From positions 1-64,000 of the forward strand of contig NZ_CACSJA010000017.1 of assembly GCF_902706035.1 (NCBI RefSeq): a stretch of DNA of 64,000 nt, read 5' to 3'. Source of the DNA: Pantoea sp. 18069 (GTDB taxonomy: Bacteria; Pseudomonadota; Gammaproteobacteria; Burkholderiales; Burkholderiaceae_C). Position 1 is the first letter of the stretch; each line of letters starts with the position of its first letter. Shown piece by piece: positions 9,417-17,525 of this stretch. The translations under genes and the position numbers were made by a program. The notes beneath the pieces are model-generated. The model did no database searches, was not told the origin of the DNA, and was given only the letters and a program-made list of their open reading frames with translations.

Positions 9417-10187
9417 TTGAAACATATTCCCCGCAAACGCTTCGGTCAGAATTTCCTGACCGATGGCGGCATCATCGATTCCATTGTCGACGCGATCGAT
9501 CCAAAAGCCGGCGACCCCATGGTCGAGATCGGTCCGGGCCTGATGGCCCTGACCCAGCCGCTGGTCGAGCGCCTGGGCCGCATCACCGTGATCGAGCTCG
9601 ACCGCGACCTGGCATTTCGCCTGCGCCTGCACCAGCAGCTCGATGTCATCGAGTCCGATGTGCTCAAGGTCGATTTCGCAGCCGTCGCGCAGCAGTTGCA
9701 GACGCAGCAGCTGCGCGTGGTCGGCAACCTGCCCTACAACATCTCGACGCCCATCCTGTTCCATCTGCTCGAATATGTGGACGTGATCCAGGACCAGCAT
9801 TTCATGCTGCAAAAGGAAGTCATAGACCGCATGGTGGGCAAGCCTTCGACGGCCGCCTATGGCCGGCTGTCGGTGCTGCTGCAATGGCGCTATGCGATGC
9901 AGGAAGTGCTGTTCGTGCCGCCCGAGAGCTTCGACCCGCCGCCCAAGGTCAACAGCGCCGTGGTGCGCATGGTGCCGCGCGCGGCGCCCGCGCCCGTGGA
10001 CAAGCGCCTGCTCGAGGAGCTGGTGCAGGTGGCCTTCAGCCAGCGCCGCAAGCTGCTGCGCCATACGCTGGGCCGCTGGCTGGAAACCAAGGCCTACGGC
10101 GGCGATTTCGACATCAAGCGCCGTGCCGAGGAGGTTTCTGTCGACGAGTATGTGGCCTTGGCAGCGGAAGTTGCTGCGACCAGCTGA
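9417..10187 (+). CDS. rsmA: 16S rRNA adenine dimethyltransferase RsmA (KsgA), TTG start
   Basis: RsmA dimethylates A1518 and A1519 of 16S rRNA. The conserved N-terminus [13 protein letters not shown] begins directly after a TTG at 9417, and AAGG at 9405-9408 gives an eight-base spacing, so TTG is taken as the start; no ATG lies nearby in frame. The product is 256 residues. SAM motif I is VEIGPG (36-41), the acidic residue follows in VIELDRD, and the catalytic NLPYN is at 104-108. It is the last gene of the lptD-surA-rsmA unit, closed by a strong terminator about 20 bases downstream. Confidence 0.95.
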   Translation: MKHIPRKRFGQNFLTDGGIIDSIVDAIDPKAGDPMVEIGPGLMALTQPLVERLGRITVIELDRDLAFRLRLHQQLDVIESDVLKVDFAAVAQQLQTQQLRVVGNLPYNISTPILFHLLEYVDVIQDQHFMLQKEVIDRMVGKPSTAAYGRLSVLLQWRYAMQEVLFVPPESFDPPPKVNSAVVRMVPRAAPAPVDKRLLEELVQVAFSQRRKLLRHTLGRWLETKAYGGDFDIKRRAEEVSVDEYVALAAEVAATS

Positions 10188-10210
10188 GCCACGGCTCTCG
10201 CTCGATAACG

Positions 10211-10238
10211 CAGAAAAGCCCCGCGAGGGGCTTTTCTG
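10211..10238. terminator. Bidirectional intrinsic terminator after rsmA
   Basis: Twelve perfect base pairs (CAGAAAAGCCCC with GGGGCTTTTCTG) close a GCGA tetraloop. The stem carries AAAA/TTTT at its base, so it can serve rsmA on the plus strand and the barstar gene on the minus strand. Confidence 0.85.
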
Positions 10239-10252
10239 CTTCTACATGGCAC

Positions 10253-10819
10253 TCAGAGGAACGAGTAGAAGCAGCGAAACGCGATCTTGCGCTCGGCCCA
10301 GTAGTCGGCCGCATCGCGGAAGCTGTCGAGCAACTGCTCGCGCACTTCCTTGTCGAACTTGGTGGTGGTCGGGATCTGGTCGAGCACCAGAATGAAGCCC
10401 GGTTGCGGCCCCGCCCTGTGCAGCGGATCGGTCAGGCAATCGTAGAGGGCGTCGAAGTTCTTGCCGAAGTGGGCCGGGAAGATGAACTGGGTGGCGATCA
10501 GGTCCAGGATGTCCTGCTTGGTTTGGGCATGGGCCAGATTGGCATACAGGAAGTGGTTGCCCAGAACCCTGGCGGCATCCTGCAGGTCCTGCACGCGATA
10601 GGCGCGGATGGACTGCACGATGTTCTGGCGCACATTGCGCAATGGGAGGTCAGGGTTCTTACGAAGTGGCGTTTCCATCTCCGTGGTTCTTTCTTTGACG
10701 GTGCTGTCCACAGGGGTGGCAAACAGGCTCTCGCCCGGTTGCGAAAAATAGGACGGGGCGAAGGGGCCCTCAAGGCACCCTTCGCGGCCAACGGCGGCGG
10801 GTGTCGGTTGCGGCTTCAT
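10253..10819 (-). CDS. Barstar family ribonuclease inhibitor
   Basis: The C-terminal 90 residues match the barstar fold: FGKNFDALYDCLTD is the helix-loop that plugs the ribonuclease active site, followed by strand FILVLD and a final DYWAERKIAFRCFYSF strand. The ATG at 10819 overlaps the TGA of the ribonuclease gene (ATGA), so the two are translationally coupled and made together. From that start the protein has 188 residues, longer than classical barstar (about 90); an alternative ATG at 10678 gives METPLRKNP and 141 residues, closer to other proteobacterial members. Role: keep the partner RNase harmless in the cytoplasm before export. Confidence 0.88.
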   Translation of the reverse strand: MKPQPTPAAVGREGCLEGPFAPSYFSQPGESLFATPVDSTVKERTTEMETPLRKNPDLPLRNVRQNIVQSIRAYRVQDLQDAARVLGNHFLYANLAHAQTKQDILDLIATQFIFPAHFGKNFDALYDCLTDPLHRAGPQPGFILVLDQIPTTTKFDKEVREQLLDSFRDAADYWAERKIAFRCFYSFL

Positions 10820-11217
10820 TCGATGATGTAGTAAAAACTGGCGTAATGGTCGCGGGTGTAATAACAGGCATCGGGCGTCTGGGGCTGGCCGCCGCACACG
10901 ATGCGCCGTGCACCGCGGTCTTGCGAGCGCGGCGTCTTGACGGTGTATTCCCGGTAATAGCCCCGCGTGCGATTGGGCAGGATGCGTTCGCGATTGCCAA
11001 AGACGCTGCCGTCCTTGGCATAGGGAAAAGGCCCGCCTGCGCGGATCAACCCATGCGTCGCGCGCCCCTGGGGAGGCAATTCGGACAGCGCAATGGTGGA
11101 CAGGTCAGACGGTTCGGCACCGCGCGCTGAAGCCATCAGTGGCGCAACGGCGCAGGCTGTCCCTAAAACGATCGCAAAACCTGTCTGCAAACAACGGGCG
11201 GCGACAGCCTTCAGCAT
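10816..11217 (-). CDS. Secreted guanyl-specific ribonuclease (RNase Sa/barnase type)
   Basis: The 133-residue product has a signal peptide (to about ASARGA, residue 34) and a compact RNase domain close to Streptomyces RNase Sa. Shared segments are SGGPFPY-like AGGPFPYAKDG, VFGNRE, GYYREYTVKTP, RRIVCGG and TRDHYASF. By that alignment the catalytic triad is Glu90, Arg105 and His124, all present, so it should be active and cut RNA after guanosine. ATG 11217 is preferred over GTG 11226 because GAAAGG lies nine bases upstream of it. The inhibitor gene overlaps by four bases. It may act in nutrition or against competitors; no secretion-toxin domain is fused to it. Confidence 0.88.
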   Translation of the reverse strand: MLKAVAARCLQTGFAIVLGTACAVAPLMASARGAEPSDLSTIALSELPPQGRATHGLIRAGGPFPYAKDGSVFGNRERILPNRTRGYYREYTVKTPRSQDRGARRIVCGGQPQTPDACYYTRDHYASFYYIIE

Positions 11218-11295
11218 CAAAAACACCTTTCAGAAACCCAGGTCATGCCTGAAATTTCGACCTGCTAGTGTGCCGCATCACCCCCCAAAAAGCAA

Positions 11296-11322
11296 GCGCC
11301 TGCCCAAAAAATGGGCAGGCGC
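11296..11322 (-). terminator. Intrinsic terminator of maeB
   Basis: Ten-base arms GCGCCTGCCC and GGGCAGGCGC flank an A/T loop; on the minus strand a T-run follows a few bases later (complement of AAAA near 11287-11290). It lies about 55 bases past the maeB stop. Confidence 0.7.
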
Positions 11323-11376
11323 CTACATTTGCGCCAGGCCGCGTCCGGCCGCGCTGCGCTTGGACAGACGTGGGGT

Positions 11377-13689
11377 TTAACGCGCAGCGTTGGCGTCGGC
11401 CACGGTCAGTGCCGTCATGTTGACCAGGCGGCGCACCGTGGCGCTTGGCGTGAGCACATGCACCGGCTGGGCCGCGCCCAGCAGCACCGGGCCGATGGCG
11501 ATGCCGCCACCGGCCGCGGTCTTGAGCAAGTTGTAGGAAATGTTGGCCGCGTCGATGTTGGGCAGCACCAACAGGTTGGCGTCGCCGACCAGCGTGCTGT
11601 GGGGCATCAGCGCCGCGCGCGCCTTGCCGTTGAGGGCCACGTCGCCGTGCATTTCGCCATCGACTTCGAGCCAGGGCGCCTGCACGCGCAGCAGCTCCAG
11701 CGTGGCGCGCATCTTCACTGCGCTGGGCTGCACGCTCGAGCCGAAGTTCGAATGGCTCAGCAGCGCGCACTTGGGCTTGATGCCGAAGCGCATCATTTCC
11801 TCGGCCGCCATGATGGTGATCTCGCACAGCTGCTCGGCCGTGGGGTCGTAGTTCACATGGGTGTCGACCAGGAACACCTGGCGGTCGGGCAGCAGCAGGC
11901 CGTTCATGCAGGCAAAGGTCTGCACGCCGGCGCGCTTGCCCAGCACCTGCTCGATGTAGTTCAGGTGGTGCGTGACCTGGCCCCAGGTGCCGCAGATCAG
12001 GCCGTCGACTTCGCCCTTGTGCAGCAGCATCGCGCCGATCAGCGACAGACGGCGACGCATTTCGATCTTGGCGATGGGGGCGGTGATGCCCTTGCGCTCG
12101 GTCATGCGGTGGTAGGTCTGCCAGAAGTCGCGGTAGCGGTGGTCGTCCTCGACGTTGACCACGTCGTAGTCGCGCCCCTGCTCGAGGCGCAGGCCGAACT
12201 TGACGATGCGCTGGGCGATGATCGCCGGGCGACCGATCAGCGTCGGGCGGGCGATACGCTCGTCGACCACGATCTGCGCGGCGCGCAGCACGCGCTCTTC
12301 CTCGCCTTCGGCATAGGCCACGCGCTTGCGCAAGGCTTTCTTGGCCGCCATGAAGATCGGCTTCATGGCCGTGCCCGAAGCGTAGACAAAAGTCTGCAGG
12401 TGCTCGCGGTAGGCGTCCATGTCCTGGATCGGACGCTGGGCCACGCCCGAGTCGGCCGCGGCCTGCGCCACCGCGGGCGCGATCTTCATCATCAGGCGCG
12501 GATCGAAGGGCTTGGGGATAAGGTATTCGGGGCCGAAGACCAGCGGCTCGCCCGCATAGGCCGCGGCGACTTCCTCGCTTTGCTCGGCCTGGGCCAGGTC
12601 GGCGATGGCATGCACCGCCGCGATTTCCATTTCGAGGGTGATGGTGGTCGCGCCGCAATCGAGGGCGCCGCGGAAGATGTATGGGAAGCACAGGACGTTG
12701 TTGACCTGGTTCGGGTAATCGGTGCGTCCGGTCGCCATGATGGCGTCATCACGCACGGCTTTGACGTCTTCGGGTGCGATTTCCGGATTCGGGTTGGCCA
12801 GCGCAAAAATCACCGGGCGCGCGGCCATGCTGGCGACCATTTCCGGCTTGAGCACGCCGCCGGCCGACAGGCCGAGAAACACATCGGCGCCGACGATCAC
12901 TTCGGCCAGCTTGCGTTTGTCGGTATCGCGCGCGAAAAGCGCCTTGTCTTCGTCCATCAGCTCGGTACGGCCGGTATAGACCACGCCGGCGAGGTCGGTC
13001 ACGAACACGTTCTCGCGCCGCAGGCCGACCTTGAGCAGCAGGTTCAGGCAGGCCAGGGCCGCGGCGCCCGCGCCCGAGGCCACCAACTGGACTTCCTCGA
13101 TCTTCTTGCCCGCGACCTTGAGCGCATTGATCATGGCCGCGGCCACGGTGATTGCCGTGCCGTGCTGGTCGTCATGGAACACCGGAATCTTCAGGCGCTT
13201 GCGCAGTTCGCGTTCGACGTAGAAGCACTCGGGGGCCTTGATGTCCTCGAGGTTGATGGCGCCGAAGGTGGGCTCGAGCGCGGCGATCACTTCGACCAGC
13301 TTTTTCGGGTCCTTTTCGTCGATCTCGATGTCAAAGACATCGACACCGGCGAACTTCTTGAACAGCACGCCCTTGCCTTCCATGACCGGCTTGGAGGCCA
13401 GCGCACCGATGTCGCCCAGGCCCAGCACGGCCGTGCCGTTGGAGATCACGCCGACCAGATTGCCCCGGCTGGTGTATTTGAACGCGGCGTTCGGATCCTT
13501 GACGATTTCCTCGCAGGGGGCGGCCACGCCTGGCGAGTAGGCCAGAGCGAGGTCGTGCTGATTGGCCATGGGCTTGGTGGCCGCGATGGCGACTTTGCCG
13601 GGCTTGGGAAACTCGTGGTATTCCAGTGCTGCGCGGCGCAGCAATGCACGTTTGTCGAGGGGGGTAGGGGGGACCGTATTGTCGGACAT
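11377..13689 (-). CDS. maeB: NADP-dependent malic enzyme with phosphotransacetylase-like domain
   Basis: MaeB decarboxylates malate to pyruvate with NADP reduction, linking the TCA cycle to gluconeogenesis and NADPH supply. The 770-residue length is that of the two-domain form. The malic enzyme part (about 1-430) shows [26 protein letters not shown] and HDDQHGTAI; the rest (about 440-770) is the phosphotransacetylase-like domain that binds acetyl-CoA as an allosteric effector in E. coli. ATG 13689 is chosen because GGAG lies eight bases upstream; an ATG ten codons earlier lacks one. The upstream 170 bases fold strongly and can cover the ribosome site (see the leader entry), suggesting control at the RNA level. 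Confidence 0.95.
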   Translation of the reverse strand: MSDNTVPPTPLDKRALLRRAALEYHEFPKPGKVAIAATKPMANQHDLALAYSPGVAAPCEEIVKDPNAAFKYTSRGNLVGVISNGTAVLGLGDIGALASKPVMEGKGVLFKKFAGVDVFDIEIDEKDPKKLVEVIAALEPTFGAINLEDIKAPECFYVERELRKRLKIPVFHDDQHGTAITVAAAMINALKVAGKKIEEVQLVASGAGAAALACLNLLLKVGLRRENVFVTDLAGVVYTGRTELMDEDKALFARDTDKRKLAEVIVGADVFLGLSAGGVLKPEMVASMAARPVIFALANPNPEIAPEDVKAVRDDAIMATGRTDYPNQVNNVLCFPYIFRGALDCGATTITLEMEIAAVHAIADLAQAEQSEEVAAAYAGEPLVFGPEYLIPKPFDPRLMMKIAPAVAQAAADSGVAQRPIQDMDAYREHLQTFVYASGTAMKPIFMAAKKALRKRVAYAEGEEERVLRAAQIVVDERIARPTLIGRPAIIAQRIVKFGLRLEQGRDYDVVNVEDDHRYRDFWQTYHRMTERKGITAPIAKIEMRRRLSLIGAMLLHKGEVDGLICGTWGQVTHHLNYIEQVLGKRAGVQTFACMNGLLLPDRQVFLVDTHVNYDPTAEQLCEITIMAAEEMMRFGIKPKCALLSHSNFGSSVQPSAVKMRATLELLRVQAPWLEVDGEMHGDVALNGKARAALMPHSTLVGDANLLVLPNIDAANISYNLLKTAAGGGIAIGPVLLGAAQPVHVLTPSATVRRLVNMTALTVADANAAR

Positions 13690-13862
13690 CAAGCGTCTCC
13701 AGCTCGAGGGTGAATCCAATCCGCAGCTGGGGCGGCAGGCCAGCGGATCGCTTTTAGTGCGGCGAACACCACCCTCGAGACGCCGTTGCGTTGCCTTGCC
13801 GTGCTGCTTGCACTGTCTGCGGCAACGCGCCTAGTCTCAACCGCAAATCTTCGATTTGCCGG
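13690..13862 (-). promoter_or_regulatory. Structured 5' leader of maeB (candidate cis-regulatory RNA)
   Basis: Three consecutive inverted repeats lie directly upstream of maeB. In transcript order: a 7-bp stem with a 3-base loop (13859-13853 with 13849-13843); an 8-bp stem (13828-13821 with 13795-13788) that encloses an inner GTGC/GCAC hairpin; and a 10-bp stem (13779-13770 with 13712-13703). The last arm, continued as CGTCTC, can alternatively pair with GAGACG, which is the maeB Shine-Dalgarno region, while GAGGGTG still pairs with CACCCTC. That gives two mutually exclusive folds, one exposing and one hiding the ribosome site. I do not recognise a known riboswitch class; the promoter has not been located. 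Confidence 0.5.
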
Positions 13863-14197
13863 GTCGTGTTAGCCGTTCTTTTATGTGAGTGGCCCACACC
13901 GTCGAGCCGCGGTTGCTGTACTTGTGTACTGGCTGCGTGTGCAATGCCGTTGCCCGACCTGCCCGGTTGTATGAATCACTCCGTATCGGCCTCATTGTAG
14001 GCTCAGCGCTATCAAAAACAGAACACGATCGGACGCTGGGACAAGGTCAAATGCAGACTGTCGGCAAGTGGACAGAAGGGGTGCACCAAGCTGGGGCAAA
14101 ACGGCGGCCGGCACGCACCTTGTAAGGGACTTTTCGGGCGGCAAACGGCGTTATGCTTCATGTCGGTAATAACGCTAATCCGCATTAAGAGGAATTC
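13690..14197. other. 508-bp intergenic region between maeB and a bug gene
   Basis: This is the only stretch over 300 bases without a gene. The left third is the structured maeB leader. The remainder should hold two divergent promoters; a TATGCT hexamer near 14153 is a possible -10 for the plus-strand gene, without a convincing -35. A short GTAC-TTGT-GTAC inverted repeat lies near 13917-13930. No open frame with coding character, tRNA or mobile element was seen. Confidence 0.5.
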
Positions 14198-15232
14198 ATG
14201 TCGCTGCCCACCTTCCGCCCTTCTTTCGCCCTCACTGCAACCCGTCGCGCGACCTTGCGCATGGTGCTGGGCGGTGCTGTGACCGCCGCAGCGCTCATCG
14301 GCCCCTGGGCGCAGGCAGCGGGTCCCGCGGCGGCCTATCCCACAAAGACCATCCGCCTGGTCGTACCATATTCGGCCGGCGGCTCGACGGACATCCTGGG
14401 CCGCCTGCTGGCGCAGAAGATGGGCGAGAACATGAACGCCACCGTGGTGGTGGAAAACAAGCCCGGCGCCAACGGCACGCTAGGCTGCGATCAGGTAGCC
14501 AAGGCGCCCGCCGACGGCTACACCATCGTGCTCGGCGACGTGGGCTGCATGGCCATGGCGCCGGGCCTCTACACCAAGCTGCCTTACGACCCGTTGAAGG
14601 ATCTGACGGCAGTGAGCCTGGTGGCGCGCAGCCCGCTGGTGCTGACCGTGGGCGCGCAAAGCCCGTTCAAGTCCATGGCCGAACTCACGGCCGCCGCACG
14701 CGCCCAGCCGGGCCGGCTCAACTACCCTTCGTCGGGCACGGGCGGCCCCAACCACCTGGGCGGCGAGCTGTATGCGATGCAGGCCAAGGTCAAGACCAGC
14801 CACATTCCCTACAAGGGCAGCGCGCCTTCGGTGGTGTCCTTGGTTGCCGGCGAAACCGACTTCGGCTTCCTGACGGCCGTGACCATCGATTCCCAGCTCA
14901 AGGCCGGCAAGCTGCGCGCGCTGGCCGTGGCGCACAACGAGCGCCTGGCGTCGCTGCCCGACGTGCCGACCATGGACGAGCAAGGCCTCAAGGGCTTCCA
15001 GGCCGACGCCTGGTTCATGGCCGCCGTGCCCGCAGGCACGCCCCAGCCCATCGTCGAGCGCCTGTATGCCGAGATCGCCAAGGCGCTGCCCGATCCGCAG
15101 GTCAAGCCCAGGCTCGATGCCATGGGCGTGCTGCCTTCGGCGCTCAAGCCCGCCGCATCGGCCGATTTCCTCAAGGTGGAAGTCGCCAAGTGGCGCGAAG
15201 TGATCCGGAACGCCAACATCACCCTCGATTGA
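14198..15232 (+). CDS. Bug-family periplasmic solute receptor (TTT type)
   Basis: This 344-residue extracytoplasmic receptor belongs to the tripartite tricarboxylate transporter receptor family (TctC/Bug). After a signal region with a twin-arginine-like start (TRRATLRMVLGG) and cleavage near AQAAG, the mature protein starts with the family hallmark YPTKTIRLVVPYSAGGSTDI, here split as YPTKTIRLVV and PYSAGGSTDI. VVVENKPGANG and YPSSGTGGPNHLGGELY, the ligand-loop regions, are also typical. AGAGGAA precedes the ATG. No membrane subunits (TctA/TctB) are nearby, so it is an orphan receptor; the ligand, usually a carboxylate, cannot be read. Confidence 0.9.
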   Translation: MSLPTFRPSFALTATRRATLRMVLGGAVTAAALIGPWAQAAGPAAAYPTKTIRLVVPYSAGGSTDILGRLLAQKMGENMNATVVVENKPGANGTLGCDQVAKAPADGYTIVLGDVGCMAMAPGLYTKLPYDPLKDLTAVSLVARSPLVLTVGAQSPFKSMAELTAAARAQPGRLNYPSSGTGGPNHLGGELYAMQAKVKTSHIPYKGSAPSVVSLVAGETDFGFLTAVTIDSQLKAGKLRALAVAHNERLASLPDVPTMDEQGLKGFQADAWFMAAVPAGTPQPIVERLYAEIAKALPDPQVKPRLDAMGVLPSALKPAASADFLKVEVAKWREVIRNANITLD

Positions 15233-15356
15233 GCCCGGGCGCGGCGGGCGGGGCATTTGTCCTGCAGACCGCGTTGACGGTTGAGTACATGATGGAGGCT
15301 TGGCCTGCAGGCGGTGGCGAGCGCTGCCGCAGGCCCTGTCCAATGGAGGAACCTTC

Positions 15357-15722
15357 ATGCGCTCTTTGACTTTTCCATTTGCCGCCTTGCTGGCCGCGGC
15401 CGCGCTGGCCGGCTGTGGCCAGTCTTCCGGCCCGGCCGCCATGCCCATGGCCCAGCTGCCGGTGTTCGACCAGCCGGCGCCACGCGCGCCCTTGCTTGCC
15501 GACTCCAACCCCCAGCCCACGCCGCACTATCCGGTGCGGATCGCCGCAGCGCAGTCGCTGCCGGCAGCCGTGCCTGTGCCCCCGCGTGCCGTGATCGCGC
15601 CCGACGGTGCCAAGGACGATCACCAGCCCGATGGCGGCTCGAGTCCGGCCGCGGGCTATGCCGGCGGCATCACCGACGCCCGGGGCGATGGCAGCAAGCA
15701 CGAGCTCGACGGCAGCAAGTAA
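15357..15722 (+). CDS. Small putative lipoprotein, Pro/Ala-rich
   Basis: The 121-residue product starts with MRSLTFPFAALLAAAALAGCG, a lipoprotein signal with lipobox LAGC, giving a lipidated Cys at about residue 19. The rest is a low-complexity, proline- and alanine-rich chain (APRAPLLADSNPQPTP, VPVPPRAV) ending in a charged, glycine-rich tail. It is likely a disordered envelope protein. GGAGGA lies just before ATG 15357; an earlier in-frame codon at 15300 is unlikely. I do not recognise a family. The gene stands alone after the bug gene, 124 bases downstream. Confidence 0.6.
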   Translation: MRSLTFPFAALLAAAALAGCGQSSGPAAMPMAQLPVFDQPAPRAPLLADSNPQPTPHYPVRIAAAQSLPAAVPVPPRAVIAPDGAKDDHQPDGGSSPAAGYAGGITDARGDGSKHELDGSK

Positions 15723-15723
15723 G

Positions 15724-15822
15724 CTAGGCCACGCGTGCCCAGGCCGCGAGCCGCTGCGCGGCCCAGGCGGTAAAGCCGGGCACGGCATCGGGCCGCGCCG
15801 TGGATTTGCGCTGCGTGCTCAT
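15724..15822 (-). CDS. Possible 32-residue microprotein coupled to DUF2061 gene
   Basis: A short frame (MSTQRKSTARP to AWARVA) starts at an ATG that overlaps the TGA of the DUF2061 gene in an ATGA arrangement. The predicted chain has a basic N-terminus and an amphipathic C-terminal helix (FTAWAAQRLAAWARVA). The exact coupling and sensible composition argue for translation, but length is too short for a firm call and no family is recognised. Confidence 0.3.
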   Translation of the reverse strand: MSTQRKSTARPDAVPGFTAWAAQRLAAWARVA

Positions 15823-16067
15823 TGCGCTGCTGCCAGCGCAGGCGGGTGCGATTTGCGCGTCTGCGCGCGGTTCCAGGCTTTTTCATGGAAGAAATAGGCC
15901 ACGGCCTGCACCGTGGGCTCGAGCAGGCTCAAGGTCAGCGAGGCCCAGAAGTTGCGCGTGACCGCGTAGGCGACGCAGGCCGCGACCACGATATGGATCA
16001 GGTAATAGCTGCCGGTCTTCAACAGTGTCGGTTGATTGGCGTGGAACAGGTGGAGCAAGCGGGTCAT
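15819..16067 (-). CDS. DUF2061 family small membrane protein
   Basis: The 82-residue product has two predicted membrane helices: YLIHIVVAACVAYAVT and the later ASLTLSLLEPTVQAVAYFF, ending in a HEKAW motif and a charged cytoplasmic tail. This two-helix pattern with a conserved Glu-Pro and HEKxW motif is what I associate with DUF2061. Its function is unknown. AAGGAA eight bases before ATG 16067 fixes the start; longer frames lack one. A 32-codon frame is coupled to its stop. Confidence 0.75.
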   Translation of the reverse strand: MTRLLHLFHANQPTLLKTGSYYLIHIVVAACVAYAVTRNFWASLTLSLLEPTVQAVAYFFHEKAWNRAQTRKSHPPALAAAQ

Positions 16068-16276
16068 GTGGCATTCCTTGGCGATGGATTGAGTCAAATG
16101 GTATTTATTCTCAATAGCGTGGTCCAATTGATTGCCTGCAATAGCGCCATAGCCCATGGTCATCGGCAGCTTGCCAGGTGCTGCACGCACATTTCCCCGC
16201 TGGGATAATGGCCGGACTTTGCGGAATGATCCGGACTGCAGCCCCTTTGAACACCACTTTGATTGCCTGTGAAGCG

Positions 16277-16852
16277 ATGCCGCGCTTGAATAACGAACTG
16301 CCATGCCGCGTGCGGCCCTTGCAGCCTGCAGACCTCGGGGCATTGATGGCGATTCAGCGGGCCTGCTACGGCGCCGAGTACGCTGAAAGCGAGAGCATCT
16401 TTGCGCGCCGCATCGCGAGCCCGGCCCAGTGTTCGCTGGTCGTGGAGCGTGAGGGGGCCTTGCTCGCCTATCTGGCCGCCTACTGGTCGGTCGCCGGCAA
16501 GGTCACGCCCCTGCATGGCGACTTCGAAGCCTGCGCCGTGCCCGAAGTGCTGTACCTGCACGACATGGCCGTGCACCCGGCCCATGCGGGCCAGCGCCTG
16601 GCCGGGCGCCTGCTCGCGCCGCTGTGGGCGCAGGCGCGCGAGCGCGGCATACGGCAGTCGTCGCTGGTGTCGGTACAGGGCACGCAGGACTACTGGCGCC
16701 GCCACGGCTACCGCCTGCAGGCGCTGCAGGACCCCGCACAATTGCAGCGGCTCGCGAGCTACGGAGAACACGCGGTCTACATGCAGCGTGGCTTCGATGG
16801 TCACACATTGTCCGTACACGGCGAGTCTGGCGATAATGCGGGATATGCCTGA
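16277..16852 (+). CDS. GNAT family N-acetyltransferase
   Basis: A 191-residue GNAT acetyltransferase that transfers acetyl from acetyl-CoA to an amine. RVRPLQPADLGAL is the N-terminal strand and helix, VLYLHDMAVHPAHAGQRLAGRLL is the strand 4 and acetyl-CoA pyrophosphate loop (here the Q/RxxGxG/A element is AGQRLAG), and DYWRRHGY is the typical C-terminal motif. The start is uncertain: ATG 16277 (MPRLNNEL) fits the domain start, ATG 16226 is also in frame. The stop overlaps nudJ by eight bases, so the two are co-transcribed. Substrate unknown. Confidence 0.82.
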   Translation: MPRLNNELPCRVRPLQPADLGALMAIQRACYGAEYAESESIFARRIASPAQCSLVVEREGALLAYLAAYWSVAGKVTPLHGDFEACAVPEVLYLHDMAVHPAHAGQRLAGRLLAPLWAQARERGIRQSSLVSVQGTQDYWRRHGYRLQALQDPAQLQRLASYGEHAVYMQRGFDGHTLSVHGESGDNAGYA

Positions 16853-17450
16853 TCGCTGGAAACCCAATCTCACCGTGTCCGCCATCATCGAAAGAGATGG
16901 GCGATTCCTCTTGGTCGAAGAAGAGACGGCCGATGGGCTGAAGCTGAACGTGCCCGCGGGCCATCTCGACCCTGCGGAGTCGCCCATCGAGGCCTGCGCG
17001 CGCGAAGTGCTGGAAGAAACCGCCTTCAGCTTCACGCCCCGGGCGCTGGTGGGGATCTACATGAACCGCTTCACGCGCACGCGCACCGGAGCCGACATCA
17101 CCTACGTGCGCTTTGCCTTCACGGGTGACCTCGGAACCCACCATCCCGAGCGTTCGCTCGATGATGGCGTCCTGCGCACGGTCTGGATGACGCTGGCCGA
17201 GTTGCAGGCGAGCGCGGCGCGCCACCGCAGCCCGGTCGTACTGCAGTCCGTGCAGGACTATCTCGCGGGCCAGCGCTTCGATCTGGGCCTGCTGCATGTC
17301 GACGCCAGCGTCTATGAAGTGCCGGGGCCGGCCGAACGGGGGCCGACCAGCCGCAACCCGTCCAGTCGCGGGCCCGACACACGCTCCGGCGGCCGGCGTC
17401 CAGCAGGCATGCTGCCTGCCGACCAGCTGCCGGACGATCCCAGCCTTTGA
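16845..17450 (+). CDS. nudJ: Nudix hydrolase NudJ-like
   Basis: The Nudix box G-x5-E-x7-REVLEET is complete between residues 39 and 61 (GHLDPAE, AREVLEETAF). The start KPNLTVSAIIERDGRFLLVEE matches NudJ, a phosphatase acting on HMP-PP and nucleotide diphosphates. NudJ is commonly followed by mnmA, but here a four-gene tcu cassette on the other strand separates them. The protein has 201 residues; E. coli NudJ has about 153, and the extra tail is Pro/Arg-rich and probably disordered, next to the presumed junction with the cassette. ATG 16845 or 16836 are both possible starts. Confidence 0.85.
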   Translation: MPDRWKPNLTVSAIIERDGRFLLVEEETADGLKLNVPAGHLDPAESPIEACAREVLEETAFSFTPRALVGIYMNRFTRTRTGADITYVRFAFTGDLGTHHPERSLDDGVLRTVWMTLAELQASAARHRSPVVLQSVQDYLAGQRFDLGLLHVDASVYEVPGPAERGPTSRNPSSRGPDTRSGGRRPAGMLPADQLPDDPSL

Positions 17451-17464
17451 AGCCTGGAGCGTGG

Positions 17465-17487
17465 GCTGTGGATAAGTTATCCACAGC
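17465..17487. promoter_or_regulatory. Palindrome of two opposed consensus DnaA boxes
   Basis: TGTGGATAA (17467-17475) and TTATCCACA (17477-17485) are perfect DnaA boxes facing each other across one G, extended by GC/GC on both sides to a 23-base perfect palindrome. It lies between the converging ends of nudJ and the bug gene, so it could instead serve as a terminator-like hairpin. Confidence 0.6.
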
Positions 17488-17525
17488 GTTCGTTCTTGTT
17501 GGGGCCGGTCAAGTCCGGCCTGGCT

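Noticed and set aside
16178..16852. Longer GNAT start
   Set aside because: The first 33 residues lack family similarity and pass over a stretch without a ribosome site; ATG 16277 is a better fit.
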